Below are positions 29,623-40,772 of a DNA stretch of 64,000 nucleotides, in pieces (the stretch's first letter is position 1; the number at the start of each line of letters is the position of its first letter). Source of the stretch: Septoria linicola (Eukaryota; Ascomycota; Dothideomycetes; Mycosphaerellales; Mycosphaerellaceae); NCBI GenBank assembly GCA_024114885.1, contig CP099428.1:1178001-1242000 (forward strand). The letters run 5' to 3'. The notes beneath the pieces are model-generated. The model was not told where the DNA came from, did not search any database, and was given only the letters and a program-made list of their open reading frames with translations. Both the position numbers and the translations under genes were made by a program.

Positions 29623-31715
29623 ATGACTATGCCTGCAAGACTTTGGACCAGTCCTGACCACATCCCTCAAGGTTCTGGATTCGACTTTGACCTTCCCTCA
29701 CCTTTGACGATCAAGAAATCACCTTCGACTTTTCACAGCCCTCAGAGCTATGACTGGCTTCGCACGACAAGCTCATCCAGCTCACTACCACCCGCATTTC
29801 CTGCCGAAGCGAAGAAATCTGCAGGGCCGTTCGAATTGCAAGCGAATGAAGCAAATTTAGCAAAGATTGGAACAGCTCACGATTCAAAAGCTTCGTCGAC
29901 TGGCAGTGCGACACGAGTCGATAGTGGAAGGGTGTCCACTGCGACCTCGAGCGATGTGCAAGAGATAGGTCATGCGAATTGTCCAGACAGATCTGAAGAT
30001 GGCGGTCATGCAGGTCAGCCATCGCTGAAGGGACCAGCGCAAGCGTATAGTGCATACAGTTCGTTGCAAAGAGTGCTGCACCCTGACAGTAACCACGCAC
30101 TGCTGCTAGACATCATGAGCAGAGATACCTTTCTGGACGCGCTCGAGAACCCACCTGCCAAACACAGACTTCATGACTTCAGCAAGGCCGTACTTGGTCC
30201 TACTCATATGGCATTTCTCGATCAGGTGTGAAGCATTACATCTGGATCAATGGATATCAGCTGACCGTACAACATAGATCCTCACTCATCGCAGAGCTCT
30301 GGACGAATGTTGCAAAGAAGTCGCTCAGCTCGATCAGCAGTATCTCTCAACTTCGCCAGACACGCCCGCCCTTCTCGCTGCCTCGACACACGCAGCACTC
30401 CGAGCCAACGTGGATACAGCGATGCAGCAGACACTGCCAAATACCAGAAACATGTTCGATGAGGCCGAGCAGACTGTACAGAACACAATCTTCTCCGAAG
30501 TCTTTCCCAAATTTGTGCGGCTTCAGATGACACTGAGCGCCTCAGAAGCGCTGAGCAGAGATCGACATAAGTTTCAGGGCCTTGGGGACTGTTTCTGCTT
30601 AACGCAGCCCAGGTAAGCTCTCCCCAAGCACGACTTTGTAGGCCTTGCTAAGGGGTCCTCAGCAAAGCAGATAACCCGATCATGTTCGCCTCGGATGGCT
30701 TCGTCGCTGTCACTGGCTACCAGCGTGAGGAGATCATTCCACGCAATTGCAGATTTCTGCAGGGCCGTGATACGGATGCTGCTGCTCTCGATCGGATACG
30801 GCACTGTATCCGCGCCAAACAAGAGTCTGTAGAGTTTCTGCTCAATTATCAGAAGAATGGCAGGCCGTTCTGGAATCTGCTCTACACGGGTACGTCTAGC
30901 CACAATCTCTCCAACGATGTGTTGCATGCTGACTCCCTTGATAGCGCCTCTCTTCGATGCCAATGGCGAAGTCGCATTCTTCCTCGGAGGCCAAGTCAAC
31001 TGCTCAAGCTCTGTTCAAGGCAAGCCGGATATCATGAAGATCCTTGCGACCTCACCGGATCACAAGCTACACGAATCCAACAAAACAAGCACTAATCAAA
31101 AGACACATACATCACCCGCTACAGAGCTCGCACGTCGAGTTGAATCAGTCAAGTCCTTGCGGTATCGGCACAAAGCACAAGTCGCGGCCGAGCCAGGTAT
31201 CGAACGTGGTTTGATCGAAGCGAATCAAGGTACCCCATTACCAGATCGTCTCGAGCGCTTCTACAATGCTTACTCGAAAGTAAGGCCTCACAACGAGAGA
31301 GCGTCACTTGCTTCAGCTAACGAAGAAGTAGTACCTCATTATCTCCTACCCAAGTCTCACCATCCACTTCAACTCCGCCGGCATCTCGGACATACTCATT
31401 CCCTCAACACATCACCATAGCAACAGCAGAACTCACCTCCACGACCAAGCCTCACGTCCCAATCGATACACAGATCGACACGTCTTCAACTTCCTCAAAG
31501 ACCACATGATGAAGAGGGAAAAGAAAAGTGACTGGCAAGCCAAAGTGCGCAATTCATTAAAAAAAGGACAGCCGATCTCCGTGGCACTCAATCTGCAAAC
31601 GAAACGGTCAATAGCGTTCCGAGGCGATGAGAAGTTTTTAGCGCATTGGACGCCGTTGAAGGATGTGGAGGGCAAGACGGGGTGGGTTGTGCTTTGTTTG
31701 GCGCAGGTCTGGTGA
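29623..31715 (+). CDS. RGS-LOV blue-light photoreceptor (BcLOV4-like)
   Basis: Five exons: 29623-30225, 30278-30612, 30663-30889, 30945-31279 and 31332-31715. Introns of 50-55 nt are all GT-AG, and the product is 627 residues. Residues 1-140 are Ser-rich and disordered. An RGS-like helical domain follows (about 145-300). A LOV domain covers about 313-405: NPIMFASDGFVAVTGY, then RNCRFLQG with the photoactive Cys342, NYQKNGRPFWN, and FLGGQVN with the flavin-contacting Gln. A C-terminal domain of about 220 residues includes a basic helix (KDHMMKREKKSDWQAKVR). This order matches fungal RGS-LOV proteins such as Botrytis BcLOV4, which move to the plasma membrane on blue light. Pro339 replaces the usual Gly before RNCRFLQG. 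Regulation of a G-alpha subunit is inference. Confidence 0.88.
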
Positions 31716-32475
31716 GGATTCGAAGGTCGATGAGGAATTATGCTGCGCAATCGGTGGTTTGGAATGCTCAGAGAGAGTCGCAGAGCGACGAGGCTACAAT
31801 TCATTATGGAAAGGCTGTCTCTTGCTGGGCGGTATTGCCGCATGGAGTTAGCCGAACCATCGTACTGCTTACGTATGCGAATTTCCTACCATTGACCTCA
31901 GTCCTCCTCCCTGGAGCATGCTCACGCTGGCTCGTCAACGTGACATGGATCAGCCTGGCTTATTTGCTCCTTGCGTCCTTCTCCATTGTCCTGTTTGCTG
32001 TCGCCGATGTGCCTTTTCTATGGTTCTGCTTGGTATCTCCTCGCCGAAGTGCTTGTCATGCACAGGCAAAAGTCGGGTGACTTCCGAACGGGCTGATCGC
32101 GCAGCATAGCTTTTGTCTCCTTCAGACGTCGCAACGCACATTGGAAAGATGTCTGCTCACGACATTCACAGGTGAACGTGCTGCTCAACAGTCTCACGTT
32201 CCACTTGAGCCTACACATCGCGGTCGCCACTGCGAAGTGCGACTCAGAAATTGGTGTTCAAGTCACACCACGCGGATTGTCCTAGAATCTTCATCATGGC
32301 TGGAAATCCCTACGGGCTTGTTGGCAGCCTTAACTTGCTCTCCCTACGTCCGCTATCTCCAAGCTGGACTAACCGATAGCCTTGGCGGGAGTGAAGTCAT
32401 CCTCGCTTATGCTGCCAGGGTCGGAGTAGTATATCAACCTAGTAAGCTCGACCTCTTTCTGTTCTCAACATCATC
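31716..32475. other. Intergenic, 760 bp
   Basis: The RGS-LOV 3' flank and hydrolase promoter. Several open frames without recognisable content. Confidence 0.4.
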
Positions 32476-33440
32476 ATGGAGTACTTTTCACTGCAGCTAC
32501 CAGATGGTCATGCGACTACAGGCCTGCTACATACACCGAAACAGTCACTCGGGACTGGCGAACGCGAGGCTCGTCCGCTCGTTGTAGCACTCCACGGCGG
32601 CACATATACTGCCACATACTATGATGCGACCCCGGAGTACAGCATCTCCAACATCTCTTCTCAACTGAACATTCCAGTAATCTGCATTACAAGACCAGGC
32701 TATGGATCTAGCACGTGGCCCGCACCAACCGATCCTAACGAACCATACACAGCTCAGCAAGGACGCTACTTGCACGAAGTCATCCTGCCTGCCATCTGGA
32801 AAGAATTCGGCGGCAAGAATTCGGGCACAACAAGTCTCGTCCTCCACGCCCACAGCGTCGGAGCAGCAGTCGCATTGGTCATCGCCGCATTATGGAGCGA
32901 AGACTCTTCGCCCGCATACCCACTCAGCGGGCTGACAATCTCCGGCCTCGGCACCATCATCGGTCCCAGACTAGTAAAAACCACGTCAGGAGGCCGACTA
33001 GACAAGTCTCAAGACCCAGTGACTTATCCTGATGACGTCCGAGACGACTTGGTGCTTGACTATCCGGATATGCCCACCCTGACTTCCACGTCTATGCTTC
33101 AGGTACATGGAAAGCTTAATCACGTTCTCAGCCAGCGAGAGATTGCGGATATCAACGGGACGTACTTGAAAACGTGGAAAGATACAGCAAGCAAGATCTC
33201 TGTGCCGCATTCGACGACGTTTCCGGAGTTTGATCGAATGTGGGTGATTAATGAGGAGGTTGTGGAGGAGTTTAGGAAGGCGTTTACGAAGTGTCCGAGG
33301 ATGGAGGCGAGATTTTGGCGGGTGCTCCGCATAACATTGAGTTAAGTGTGCAGGGGCAGGAGTTTCTGAGGAGGATGTTTGAGTTTGCTATGGAGTGTGC
33401 GAAGGCTCATGCTGCTGGTACCAAGGGTAGCAGCAACTGA
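32476..33440 (+). CDS. Alpha/beta hydrolase, one-base frameshift near 3' end
   Basis: The start is ATCATGG at 32476. The fold is recognisable from VVALHGG (oxyanion loop, residues 36-42), CITRPGYGSS, and the nucleophile elbow HAHSVGAA with Ser127. As read, the protein stops at 33345 after 289 residues. In the next frame the sequence continues ILAGAPHNIELS and then about 30 more residues to TGA 33438-33440. GAPHN carries the expected catalytic His. One missing base near 33308-33312 (GCGAG for an expected GCGGAG) explains the break and gives 321 residues, a normal length. The elbow is H-S-V-G-A rather than G-x-S-x-G. Substrate unknown. Confidence 0.75.
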
Positions 33441-33952
33441 AGCAGCTTTGATCCAATACGACAATAGCGAGCGGGAGTTAGGGTAAGAATGTACCGGGAG
33501 ACCATCAGGACAAGAAGAGGAACACGAGGAAGGCTTTACTTACCCATTTGAGGACCGAAAAGACAACAAGACGGGCTCTCGGAGATATAGTAGACGCAAG
33601 AACTTAGCTGGACGCTAGTTAGGTTTGTGGCTTGGAGACCGTCGTTTGCCTGGTCCGACCATCGGGCAACTGTGCTCCGATACCAAAGGTGCACTGCCAA
33701 GCCCACACCTGCGCTCTCTGGACCCGGCTCAGGACCTTGCAACACGAAGTCACGCACGTTATCCAAAGTTGAGCCAGCTCAGTGCCGCCCTGAGCTGAGT
33801 GGAATCCCTCGTTGCTCCAAGTTTGGGTCAGCTTCTGGAGATCGAGAATTACAAGGCAAGCACATCTCAATCCATCGACTCGAGAATCATTCCGTGAAGC
33901 GGAGATATTGCTGGAAGATTGCTTCGCTATCAGAATCTCTAAGAGCACCACC
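33441..33952. other. Intergenic, 512 bp
   Basis: The hydrolase 3' flank and SDR-1 promoter. No gene seen. Confidence 0.4.
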
Positions 33953-34882
33953 ATGGCTCCACTGATGGACGGCAGTCCCAACGGCTCTGCCCAGCACGAT
34001 TCCGAGAGAGCGGCTCTAGCAGCAAGATCGATTCCTCACATGGAGCTCAGCAATGGCACTCAGAGTCCAGGCTGGAAGCCAAAACTCGACGCGACTCCAG
34101 AAGAACGAGCTCAACAGAGGTTCGCCGTTTCAGGGACTGCCATCGTCACGGGCGGAGCTGGAACTTTAGGCCTCGAAGCCTGTAACGCACTGCTCGAACA
34201 TGGTCTTTCTGGCCTGATCATCTTCGACAGAGGCGTAGAGTCAAACGCAAAGGCCACCAAATTACTCCGAAGTAGGTTTCCCGATCGACAGATCGACGCC
34301 TACGAGGTCGATGTCACAGACGAAGCTGCAGTGGAAGCCGCAGTACAAAAGGCCTCTACACAATTGGGCACACTGAACCATCTCCTCTGCTTCAGTGGCA
34401 TAGTAGGATGCGTCCACTCCCTGGAAGCCTCCGCCTCCTCATGGCGCAAGATCCTCGACGTCAACACCACAGGTTCTTTCCTCTGTGCTCAGCACGTAGC
34501 TCGCGTAATGCAAGAACAAAAGACCGGCGGAAGCATCACCTTCACAGCATCCATCTCCGCGCATAGAGTCAATTTCCCGCAACCCCAGGCCGCATACAAC
34601 GTCAGCAAAGCCGGTGTGGTGACTCTCAAGAACTGCTTAGCTGCGGAGTGGGCGCAATATGGCATTCGAGTAAACAGTATCAGTCCAGGGTATATGGATA
34701 CGATCTTGAACGAGGGTGATGGTCTGGCTGAGGCGAGAGGTATCTGGGCGGAGAGAAATCCTACTGGTAGACTTGGACAGCCGGAGGAGTTGACGGGGGC
34801 TGTGGTGTTGCTTACGAGTAATGCCGGTTCCTATATCAATGGAGCTGATATCATTGTCGATGGTGGAGGGGTGGTGTTCTAG
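33953..34882 (+). CDS. Short-chain dehydrogenase/reductase 1 (polyol dehydrogenase-like)
   Basis: 309 residues from ACCATGG at 33953. Classical SDR: cofactor motif TGGAGTLG at residues 66-73, NTTGSF, the Ser of TASIS, catalytic Tyr215-x3-Lys219 in AAYNVSKAG, and SPGYMDT. The N-terminal 55 residues are a Ser/Asn-rich extension. Within the SDR family the sequence resembles D-arabinitol/xylitol/sorbose-type NAD(P)-dependent enzymes, which interconvert polyols and ketoses. The exact substrate cannot be told from sequence. With SDR-2, the kinase and the sugar transporter nearby, a carbohydrate role is plausible. Confidence 0.88.
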   Translation: MAPLMDGSPNGSAQHDSERAALAARSIPHMELSNGTQSPGWKPKLDATPEERAQQRFAVSGTAIVTGGAGTLGLEACNALLEHGLSGLIIFDRGVESNAKATKLLRSRFPDRQIDAYEVDVTDEAAVEAAVQKASTQLGTLNHLLCFSGIVGCVHSLEASASSWRKILDVNTTGSFLCAQHVARVMQEQKTGGSITFTASISAHRVNFPQPQAAYNVSKAGVVTLKNCLAAEWAQYGIRVNSISPGYMDTILNEGDGLAEARGIWAERNPTGRLGQPEELTGAVVLLTSNAGSYINGADIIVDGGGVVF

Positions 34883-35210
34883 AGGGTACTAGATTGATAG
34901 AGCAGATTTGGCAGAAAAACTACATTTCGCACATGGGACATTTCGTCCCGTGCAATCTGGTGTCTCGCCGAGCAAGTTTTCAACGATTCGAACGAACGTA
35001 ACGCTGTGCTCTCGCAGCCGCGACGCGCTCGTAGCTAAGGTTCGTCAAGTGGTAAAAAGGTTTGCATAAGGCTAAATTTGATCACACATCGTAGATTGTA
35101 GATCGGCCAAGTCCATTTGTGAGAGAACTCCTCGCTTATGCTACGTCCATGCAAATACTTCCAGACCCCACCGCCTACCAATGCTCATTCCCCTTCTCAA
35201 GACTGCACGT
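34883..35210. other. Intergenic between convergent SDR genes, 328 bp
   Basis: 3' flanks only. Confidence 0.4.
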
Positions 35211-36160
35211 TCATGGTAAAACATACCCTCCATCAATCAAAACATCACTTCCCGTCATGTAACTACTTGCATCGCTCGCAAGGTACAAATACAGTCCTTT
35301 GATCTCCTTTGTATGACCCATTCTACCCAGCGGAGTCATTCTGTACGCCTCGTTGATACAAAGAGGCGAAGCACCCATTTTGGTATCGAAGAAGCCTGGA
35401 GAAACGATGTTCACTCGTGCGAAATCCCGCCATTCTCGTGCGAGGGATTTGCCGAGATGGGTTATGGCTGCTTTTGTGGAGTTGTAGACCTGAACGGACA
35501 GTTTCAGAAAGTGTTGACAAGTCTCCGGATGGGGTAGGAACTCACGGGTTGATCGACAGGGACATTTACGATGTGTGCAGAAATACTGGATGTGATAATC
35601 AAGTTGCCGAAACCTTGAGCCTTGAAGACTGCGCCGGAGTATTTGGCGCAGTAGAAAACTCCATCCACTGCAGGTAAAAGCGTTAGCGAGCCAAGTTAAA
35701 TACATCGTGAAGATACAGGGCTAGACTCACCATTTACAGACATCTGCTTTCTGTACTCCTGCACCGTCTGCTCCGTAATTGCTTTCGAGATAGCCATTCC
35801 AGCATTCGCAACGAAAACATCCAATTTCCCAAACTCCTTCACGACCTCCGCGACACCTTTCTCCACAGCTTGATGATCCGAGACTTCAACTTTGTAGGCT
35901 TTCGCCTTCACTTTGAATCTCTCTTCCAAGTCTTTCGCCCTAGATATTGCGACATCATTGGAGTTGTACCATAATGCGACGTTTGCGCCGGCTTCTGCTA
36001 CTGCTTCTGCGACAGCAAACCCAATTCCATCTGCACCTCCAGTTATGATTACAACTTTGCCGTCCATGCGGAGTTGGGCAAAGACGCTTTCTGGGGTATT
36101 GGGAACGGGCTTCGGGAACTGGCCACGCACTACGGCGGCATCTTCTACTGACATTGACAT
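35211..36160 (-). CDS. Short-chain dehydrogenase/reductase 2 (mannitol dehydrogenase/sorbose reductase-like)
   Basis: Three exons: 35731-36160, 35546-35667 and 35211-35489. Introns are 63 nt (GTGAGT...TGCAG) and 56 nt (GTGAGT...TTCAG), and the product is 276 residues. The cofactor motif TGGADGIG is at 40-47, with NAG at VANAGMA, the Ser in ITSSISA, and catalytic Tyr186-x3-Lys190 (VYNSTKAA). The tail DVLIDGGYVLP is typical of NADP-dependent mannitol dehydrogenase/sorbose reductase (Sou1-like) enzymes. An in-frame ATG at 36154 (MSVED) is an alternative start. Converges with SDR-1. Confidence 0.88.
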
Positions 36161-36825
36161 CTCGGCGTTTGGTTGGAGTGAGTTCGTGAATAGGTGAAGT
36201 TGGAAAAAGCAATGCGATGGGTAGGATTCAAGGGTCTCAAGGTGTAGCATGTTTTGATCTTGAAGGTGTCGGAAGACTGTGGTCCGCGAGACAAGGCTGC
36301 CGTCGCATTTAGCCTGCAAAGTTCCTTGGTCAAGTGGAGTCCGTGGCTTGCCGAGTACTGGATCCAGTCGTGTGTGCTCCGATCAGTTTGATGTGCTCCG
36401 AGCGGTCAATGGTGCTTTGCGGGGAGGTTTCACCACATGAGGAGATGCACCGCATTTGAGTTGGGTGCGTGTAAGCGAAACATGTCACATGCATGGCAGA
36501 ATATACGACCTTATCCTCAAGCTTGGTACAGTCCGTGTGATCGAGAATCATTGATTCTGAACTTGACAGGCGGAGAAAGCCATTCTCGTTGGCTTTTCGA
36601 CCAGCTGGTCTTCGCGCTCCGCAGCGCCAGAATCGTCGAGCAGCAAGCTAAGGGACCTGCAGCTTCTCTGTTTTCGGCAACTGCTGCATGGTGTCGAAAA
36701 GATACATAAGGCATGACGAAGCAGTCTCCGCGTTCAGCGACGAAGCAAGGTTTTCGTTGCCTTTTATGTTGCATGCCCAGTCAGCCTGCGCTCGGCGAGA
36801 TCTCATCGAAGGTAGCGTCGTCAAT
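36161..36825. other. Intergenic, 665 bp
   Basis: The SDR-2 upstream region and 3' flank of the transcription factor gene. Nothing else seen. Confidence 0.4.
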
Positions 36826-39021
36826 TCATGTGTTGTAGTCTCCAGCTCCAAAGTCATCCATGCCGTTGAACAAAGAATGTAGCGACAGATCCGCCGCGTT
36901 GCCCCACTCTGCCAAAACAATATTCGGCATAGCTTGATCGAAGTCGAGTGGAATGCTGCTTGGATCGGTAGGTTGATCGTAAACTTCGAGGTCTTGCTGC
37001 ACGCTAGGGTTGTTTTGAAGGCCGCCTGTATCTTCTGGTAAGACGTATGAATGAATTCCAGCTTGAAGTGTAGCGTCGAGTGGAAGGATGCCACTTGTTT
37101 GTCTCACAACGTCTCGCAGCCGATGAACGATGCGGTATGCTCGATGGGCAGCAGCATTCTTCGCCTGCAACGTCTCGATACAAGTCACTGCCAGCGTTGC
37201 CGTGTCTTCGCAGTGTTGTGGATCTGCATCACTGGGCTGCTGGTCGATACGTCGACGATAGACACACTGCGATGTGAACGAGAGCATCGACTGCAGCATA
37301 AAGTATACTGCATACCAGGCTAGTCCACTGTGCAGGTGATCAGGGTGTTGCGCGCAGAAAGTAGCAATGTCGCCGATGGAAGATGCGGCAACATCTTGGC
37401 ACCTAGCTCCGACGGCCATCTTCTCAAACTCATCTGAGCGGTGACGTTGACTTGAGAGTAGCAACAATATGCGCAAATTTGCTGCTTTCCAGAGCACTGT
37501 TTGACGCGGCCCAAGGAACCACGCCGGTACGTTGGCACTAGCCATGTAGGTTGGCAGAGCCGAATGCCAATTCTGGATCATCTGCTCCATCACGACCGTT
37601 TGATGATCTATGTCTGTACAAGAGTTCGCACAGATTAGCTCGTTGTAGATCTTGTTGGCAATCTTGGTTAAGCGGGCGAGAGCGATCGTAACGGAGCAAA
37701 TGGTCGGACCAGTGGCGTCTCTGAGGCTCACAGAGCTTTCGGCGGTCTCCTCTTCCACGTTCTGCGGCATACGAACATCGAAAGTCGCATCGGACAGTAG
37801 AGATGGCCTTCCGGTAGTGATGTTGAACCAGCTATCGAAGCAGTAAAGTATCCAGAAGAGCATTCGGCGACGATGCTTCTTGAATGGACTTGCAGGCGAT
37901 GTAGCCGGCAGCTCGTGATGTAGTCCGAGGCCCATGGCTAGTCTCAGTGCAATCCCCAGGTAGTTGTAGCCTGTATTGGGGCGGTCTGTCTTTTGCAGAT
38001 AGTTGCCCAGAATCAGGAACGCCTGTATGTTATTGATCGATCCAGACTCTAAAACTTCAGGCTTTAACAATGATCGTGCGGCCTCGAAATAGAGCGAGGG
38101 GTGATCGTGAGCGCCGCTACCAGACAGCCATTCACCCATGGCGAGTACAGAGTAGTATGTAATGTGCCACGACGAGCTTCGCGGGACAGACTTTCTCGCA
38201 GCACATTGCTTTCGGAACGAGTGTTCATGAAGGATAGGGTAGCTGCTGTTGTACTTTGCGAAGTATGCTGAGATCAGCAGCTCCTGCATGTATGAGGCCG
38301 AGAGAAGACCAGAGGAAGAAGGCAAATGATCAGACATCGACGGGATCGATACTGGCGTTTCAGGCAATGCTCTTGTACTTCTACGGCCAGCGCTCGTGGA
38401 CGGTGGCAGGAAGGACGAGACTGATTGCAGTAGTTCATGGCCAGAACTCTTGCCCAAATATCCTGAGCCCTGGTTCCGACTTGTGAGTGCTGCCATACCG
38501 TCTCTCGCATTGTCACTGTCAGATGACTGCTCCCTCGCCTCAAGATTCGACTCTTCGTTCCACTCATAATCTGCATTGCGATCGCCAGAACTATTCTCTC
38601 CGGGCACTGCATCATTTGCTCGCCTTTGGTCTCCAGGATGACCATCTGGACTGTTCTGAACCACGTGGGTATGGCTGCCGTTGTCGCGCGGAAAGGCATT
38701 TACTCGACCAGGCCGGTCGAACTCACTTGACCTCATGCTAGCACGACAAGCGTCCCTAGTAGTTTCATCTGATGTTATCTCGATCTCGCGCTGCTGCAGC
38801 ATTTGCTCCAGTCGCCTACATCGTGCTTCGGCATCATCCAGATTCTGTCTCGTGAGAGGTGTCCGTTGAGGGGGGACTTCGAAAATGCAGGCCTTCCCGG
38901 AACGAGAGCAGAACACACATCGTGACTCGTTTGTGTTCAAGATGCATTTGGTTTTCCGCCTCTGGCATTCGGTGCATGCCTTCTCGGTGGCGCTCCGTCG
39001 CGCAGTGCGGTCGACTGGCAT
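36826..39021 (-). CDS. Zn2Cys6 fungal transcription factor
   Basis: Intronless, 731 residues. The Gal4-type binuclear zinc cluster uses Cys16, 19, 26, 35, 38 and 45 (C-x2-C-x6-C-x8-C-x2-C-x6-C), with the basic recognition segment QRRKTKC. A short coiled coil follows (DDAEARCRRLEQMLQQREIEI), as in dimeric members. Residues about 250-560 match the fungal-specific transcription factor middle homology region (ISAYFAKYNSSYPILHEHSF; YNYLGIALRLAMGLGLHHE; RRMLFWILYCFDSWF). It is nuclear and binds CGG-type half sites. Its position between the SDR genes and the kinase/transporter pair makes it a candidate local regulator of sugar or polyol use (inference). Confidence 0.92.
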   Translation of the reverse strand: MPVDRTARRSATEKACTECQRRKTKCILNTNESRCVFCSRSGKACIFEVPPQRTPLTRQNLDDAEARCRRLEQMLQQREIEITSDETTRDACRASMRSSEFDRPGRVNAFPRDNGSHTHVVQNSPDGHPGDQRRANDAVPGENSSGDRNADYEWNEESNLEAREQSSDSDNARDGMAALTSRNQGSGYLGKSSGHELLQSVSSFLPPSTSAGRRSTRALPETPVSIPSMSDHLPSSSGLLSASYMQELLISAYFAKYNSSYPILHEHSFRKQCAARKSVPRSSSWHITYYSVLAMGEWLSGSGAHDHPSLYFEAARSLLKPEVLESGSINNIQAFLILGNYLQKTDRPNTGYNYLGIALRLAMGLGLHHELPATSPASPFKKHRRRMLFWILYCFDSWFNITTGRPSLLSDATFDVRMPQNVEEETAESSVSLRDATGPTICSVTIALARLTKIANKIYNELICANSCTDIDHQTVVMEQMIQNWHSALPTYMASANVPAWFLGPRQTVLWKAANLRILLLLSSQRHRSDEFEKMAVGARCQDVAASSIGDIATFCAQHPDHLHSGLAWYAVYFMLQSMLSFTSQCVYRRRIDQQPSDADPQHCEDTATLAVTCIETLQAKNAAAHRAYRIVHRLRDVVRQTSGILPLDATLQAGIHSYVLPEDTGGLQNNPSVQQDLEVYDQPTDPSSIPLDFDQAMPNIVLAEWGNAADLSLHSLFNGMDDFGAGDYNT

Positions 39022-39514
39022 TGCCGGCAGTGAGCATTCCGATGCAGTGTATACGTGGACTTCGTCTCGTCGGTCGACTATGAATCCACGCCCTGCTCTG
39101 GCTTGCAGAAGAGCGTCGGAGCTCCGATTGCGACAGTGGTAGCAGTCTAACTAGCCCGAAGCGCTCAAGTAAGCGAGGTGCAGGCTGCGGGGTAGCGCGT
39201 TCTTCAGGCACGTGACGATCGCAGCCAGACTTAGCGTCTGGCATCGGCGAGCCACGATCAGTCACGAGCACACAAGAGCTCTCCATGGCATTGATTGTAT
39301 CCTAGATCAGCTTCGAGGAGAGTTCCGAGATGCTCACGCTGCCAGGCGGAGGGTCTGCAACCATTAGCTGCAGCTATCGTGCCAGATCACTCCGATCTTC
39401 CGACGGTCCTTGTTCTGATCTGCGCTTAAGTCAAGTTGGCTCATACATGGCCTGCTTGAAAGGTATGGGATCAGTGCGTAGCTGCTGATTTCTCAGACAT
39501 TACTGTTGGCAATC
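39022..39514. promoter_or_regulatory. Divergent promoter, Zn2Cys6 regulator / kinase
   Basis: 493 bp between outward-facing starts. No gene of its own. Confidence 0.4.
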
Positions 39515-40316
39515 ATGCAGCATCACCCGCCGCTTGAGCAGCAAGAGCAGATTCCATTCCTGCTTGACCGCATCTGCCAACTCCGAAAGCAAGCCGGACA
39601 TGGCCAACGAGTCTTGATCGCCGTAGCAGGTGGTCCGGGTTCGGGCAAGTCAACTTTGTGCGCGAGACTTCTGCGCCATGCAGAGGAGAGCGGGCTGCAT
39701 GATGTTGTTGCAGTACCAATGGTCAGCCACGTTCTCACTCGAACGAGAGATCAGTCGACGACTAACGTTATTGAATGAAGGACGGTTTCCACTATCCTAA
39801 GTCATGCCTTGCAGCTTTTGAAGACCCCGCCGAAGCCTTCGCGCGTCGAGGGGCACCCTTTACCTTCGATGCACGGAGATTTATCGAAGCTGTGGCGAGA
39901 CTGAGAAGCGATAAATCCGCACTGACTTTGCCTGGATTCGATCACGCCGCTAAGGACCCCGTAGAGGACGGGATTTCAGTAGCCTCGAGTGACAAAGTCG
40001 TGCTTCTCGAGGGGAACTATGTGCTTCTGGGTGAGGAGCCGTGGGATCAAATTGCAGAGATGGTCGATGAACGGTAAGATGATCCTCTATACCACGTAGG
40101 GACGAGGACATTGCTAATCGCGCTAAATCTCTCAGGTGGTATGTCGACGTGCCCAGAGAGGTAGCCAAGGCGAGACTGATAGAACGACATCTTCGTGCCA
40201 GCATAGAGAAATCACCCCTCGCAGCAGCAGCCAGAGCAGAGAGCAATGACCTCCAGAATGCCGACTACATACTCAGTAGATTGATTCAGCCAGATGTCGT
40301 AATCCAAAGCTGCTAG
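39515..40316 (+). CDS. P-loop kinase of the uridine kinase/phosphoribulokinase family (Yfh7-like)
   Basis: Three exons: 39515-39721, 39781-40073 and 40136-40316. Introns are 59 and 62 nt, and the product is 226 residues. Walker A GGPGSGKST is at 39-47. Intron 1 lies exactly before DGFHYP, the Asp-Gly-Phe-His substrate motif of this family. RRGAPFTFD, GFDHA and VLLEGNYVLL are further family segments, and the lid region contains RHLRASIEK. Related proteins phosphorylate uridine, pantothenate, nicotinamide riboside or sugars, so the substrate is open. Yfh7 and bacterial fructose-operon kinases are the closest types I can name. It sits between the regulator and the sugar transporter. Confidence 0.85.
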
Positions 40317-40772
40317 TGTTCATGTCGAAATGTGATCCAGAATTTGTCGCGTGCCAGTCCTAGAGACGTTTCACCACGTAGTCTCCACTCTACCTGTAGA
40401 GCTCAGCATCGCTTTAGCAGAGCACTGTTCCCGGCCAAGAAGTATGGCGGCAGGTTCACCGTTGACCAGGCTGCATTGTGCGCGGAGTGCGTCCAACCGA
40501 ACGTGGCGCAGTGGAGGCAGCTTGTGGCTTGATTTAGCCTCGCTGATAGATGGCCGATGGGAAAACACGAGTTGTTACCACCGGCGAACCTAAAGCGGCA
40601 GTGAGCCGACGCAACATCATCAGATGTGAACCATCGTCTCAGAAGTCTGGGCTGCGGGGGATGTGATTAAGTATCTGGGGTCGACCCAGTATTTCTCCAG
40701 GTTTCTCCATCTCACCAAATCATTCTTAAGTCACAACGTGCTCACCGCGTGGCTCAAACTATAGTCGCAATC
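40317..40772. other. Intergenic, 456 bp
   Basis: The kinase 3' flank and transporter promoter. Nothing else seen. Confidence 0.4.

Noticed and set aside
32141..32587. 148-codon open frame overlapping the hydrolase start
   Set aside because: Its 3' part is an out-of-frame shadow of the hydrolase, and the 5' part has no coding character.
38834..39286. 150-codon frame over the start of the Zn2Cys6 gene
   Set aside because: Antiphase shadow of the zinc-cluster exon and its promoter.
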